From assembly GCA_905200545.1 (NCBI GenBank), contig CAJKKQ010000034.1, positions 1-22,336 of the forward strand: DNA of 22,336 bases. The letters are read 5' to 3'. Both the position numbers and the translations under genes were made by a program. Below, in pieces: positions 21,740-22,336 of this stretch (position 1 is the stretch's first letter; every line of letters begins with the position of its first letter). The notes below the pieces were generated by a model that saw nothing but the letters and a program-made list of their open reading frames with translations, did no database searches and had not been told where the DNA came from. This DNA is from an uncultured Oscillibacter sp. GTDB taxonomy: Bacteria > Bacillota > Clostridia > Oscillospirales > Oscillospiraceae.

Positions 21740-22223
21740 CCTGCTTCACCTCCAACAGTTTCCGCAGCTGTTCCCTGGCCCGGCTGAGCCGCACCCGCAC
21801 TGTTCCCGGTGCAGCTCCCACAATCCGGGCGATCTCTTCCGTTGTCAAATTCTCATAATAAAACAGCACCACAGCCTCCCGCTGATCCTGGGAGAGCATC
21901 TGCACCACCTGCCACAGGGCGTGGTCGCTCTCCGGTCCCGGAACGACGGGTTTTACGGAAACCTCCTCCAGGGAGATTGTCTTTCCCCGTCTGCGGCAAA
22001 GCCCTCTGGCGGCATTGGCGGTAATCTTCAGGATCCAGCTGTGAAATTTCTCTCGATCCCGCAGGCTGCGGAACTTTACATAGGCCCTGTATACCGCCTC
22101 CGCCACTGCCTCCTCTGCTTCGTGTGGATCCCCCGTGATGCTCAGTGCCAAGCGATACAGGCTGATGCGGGCATCATGGATTTCCCGGGCAAACCACTCC
22201 CGCTCCTGAGGAGAAATCTCCAT
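21732..22223 (-). CDS. ECF-type RNA polymerase sigma factor (sigma-70 family)
   Basis: The 163-residue protein has region 2 at about 18-80 (LYRLALSITGDPHEAEEAVAEAVYRAY, with FHSWILKITANAARGLCRRR) and region 4 at about 105-158 (LSQDQREAVVLFYYENLTTEEIARIVGAAPGTVRVRLSRAREQLRKLL). Region 3 is missing, as expected for ECF factors. It directs RNA polymerase to a stress or envelope regulon. The ATG at 22223 follows AAGGAAG. It overlaps the anti-sigma candidate and is preceded by a possible self-recognised promoter with TGTAAC at 22277-22282. Confidence 0.95.
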   Translation of the reverse strand: MEISPQEREWFAREIHDARISLYRLALSITGDPHEAEEAVAEAVYRAYVKFRSLRDREKFHSWILKITANAARGLCRRRGKTISLEEVSVKPVVPGPESDHALWQVVQMLSQDQREAVVLFYYENLTTEEIARIVGAAPGTVRVRLSRAREQLRKLLEVKQDG

Positions 22224-22239
22224 ACGCTCACTTCCTTGT

Positions 22240-22282
22240 CATCTTCTATAAGCAAGATGCTGAAGTATCAGAAAATGTTACA
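22240..22282 (-). promoter_or_regulatory. possible ECF autoregulatory promoter
   Basis: On the minus strand TGTAAC (22277-22282), followed by ATTTT, resembles the TGTAACA -35 of many clostridial ECF promoters. The -10 is uncertain: 17 bases on lies CATCTT, and CTTATA comes later still. A CATCTT/AAGATG inverted repeat (22240-22245, 22254-22259) straddles this. Confidence 0.4.
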
Positions 22283-22291
22283 GCAACAAAT

Positions 22292-22324
22292 AAAAAAGAA
22301 GCGAGAGTCAAAAGACTCTCGCTT
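22292..22324 (-). terminator. terminator of a minus-strand gene lying beyond the window
   Basis: AAGCGAGAGTC (22299-22309), AAAA, GACTCTCGCTT (22314-22324) is a perfect 11-bp stem. On the minus strand it is followed by CTTTTTTATTT, so it ends a transcript coming from the right, not the sigma operon. Confidence 0.88.
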
Positions 22325-22336
22325 GTGGTGTTGGCG

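Noticed and set aside
1..22336. CRISPR arrays, insertion sequences, prophage genes, tRNA or rRNA genes
   Set aside because: No direct-repeat arrays, transposase or integrase motifs, or RNA-gene signatures were seen on either strand.

Overview
The window reads as chromosomal DNA from a GC-rich, Gram-positive anaerobe of the Clostridia, most likely Oscillospiraceae (the Flavonifractor, Pseudoflavonifractor and Intestinimonas kind of organism). This placement is inferred from the gene set: an Oscillospiraceae-type DUF6472 protein, a YedF/DUF3343 selenium-sulfur cluster, FeoB with a Cys-rich partner, ECF vitamin transporters under riboswitches, AGGAGG-type ribosome sites and dense coding at high GC3. 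I see no mobile element, CRISPR array, tRNA or rRNA. It looks like ordinary core and housekeeping chromosome with unusually readable regulation.

Layout. 1-1290: a partial Mbeg1-like (DUF2974) gene leaving the window on the minus strand, and a two-OB-fold single-stranded-DNA-binding protein. 1294-4034 (minus): an operon yedF, cysteine-desulfurase-like, DUF3343, DUF6472, NUDIX, with clear promoter and tight spacing. 4175-5563: lysA with promoter and terminator. 5588-6581 (minus): a DUF4352-type lipoprotein and a VOC/glyoxalase protein. 6703-9192: feoA-feoB-FeoB-associated Cys-rich protein under a palindromic, DtxR-like operator. 9191-10104 (minus): thiamine transporter gene thiT under a TPP riboswitch with terminator. 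10111-12099 (minus): a translationally coupled operon of membrane-anchored XRE regulator, a 49-residue membrane protein, a multi-spanning membrane protein and CorA. 12254-13163 (minus): a SLOG-family protein and a 65-residue hypothetical.

13251-16477: ppx-ppk1 polyphosphate operon with a structured leader. 16490-17540: ribU under an FMN riboswitch whose expression platform appears to hide the ribosome site. 17535-19387: dinB with a near-consensus LexA box, overlapping the 5-formyl-THF cyclo-ligase gene. 19462-20827: glyA. 20828-22324 (minus): an ECF sigma factor and its putative membrane anti-sigma factor, preceded by the terminator of a gene beyond the window.

Themes: vitamin and cofactor supply (thiamine, riboflavin, folate/one-carbon through 5-FCL and GlyA, PLP enzymes), metal homeostasis (Fe2+ through Feo, Mg2+ or other divalent cations through CorA), selenium/sulfur trafficking, and stress (polyphosphate, SOS polymerase, ECF sigma). 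No clearly new defence-like system is visible. The least-explained unit is the XRE-small membrane protein-membrane protein-CorA operon; the most concrete new structural observations are the ribU anti-Shine-Dalgarno pairing and the ppx leader.
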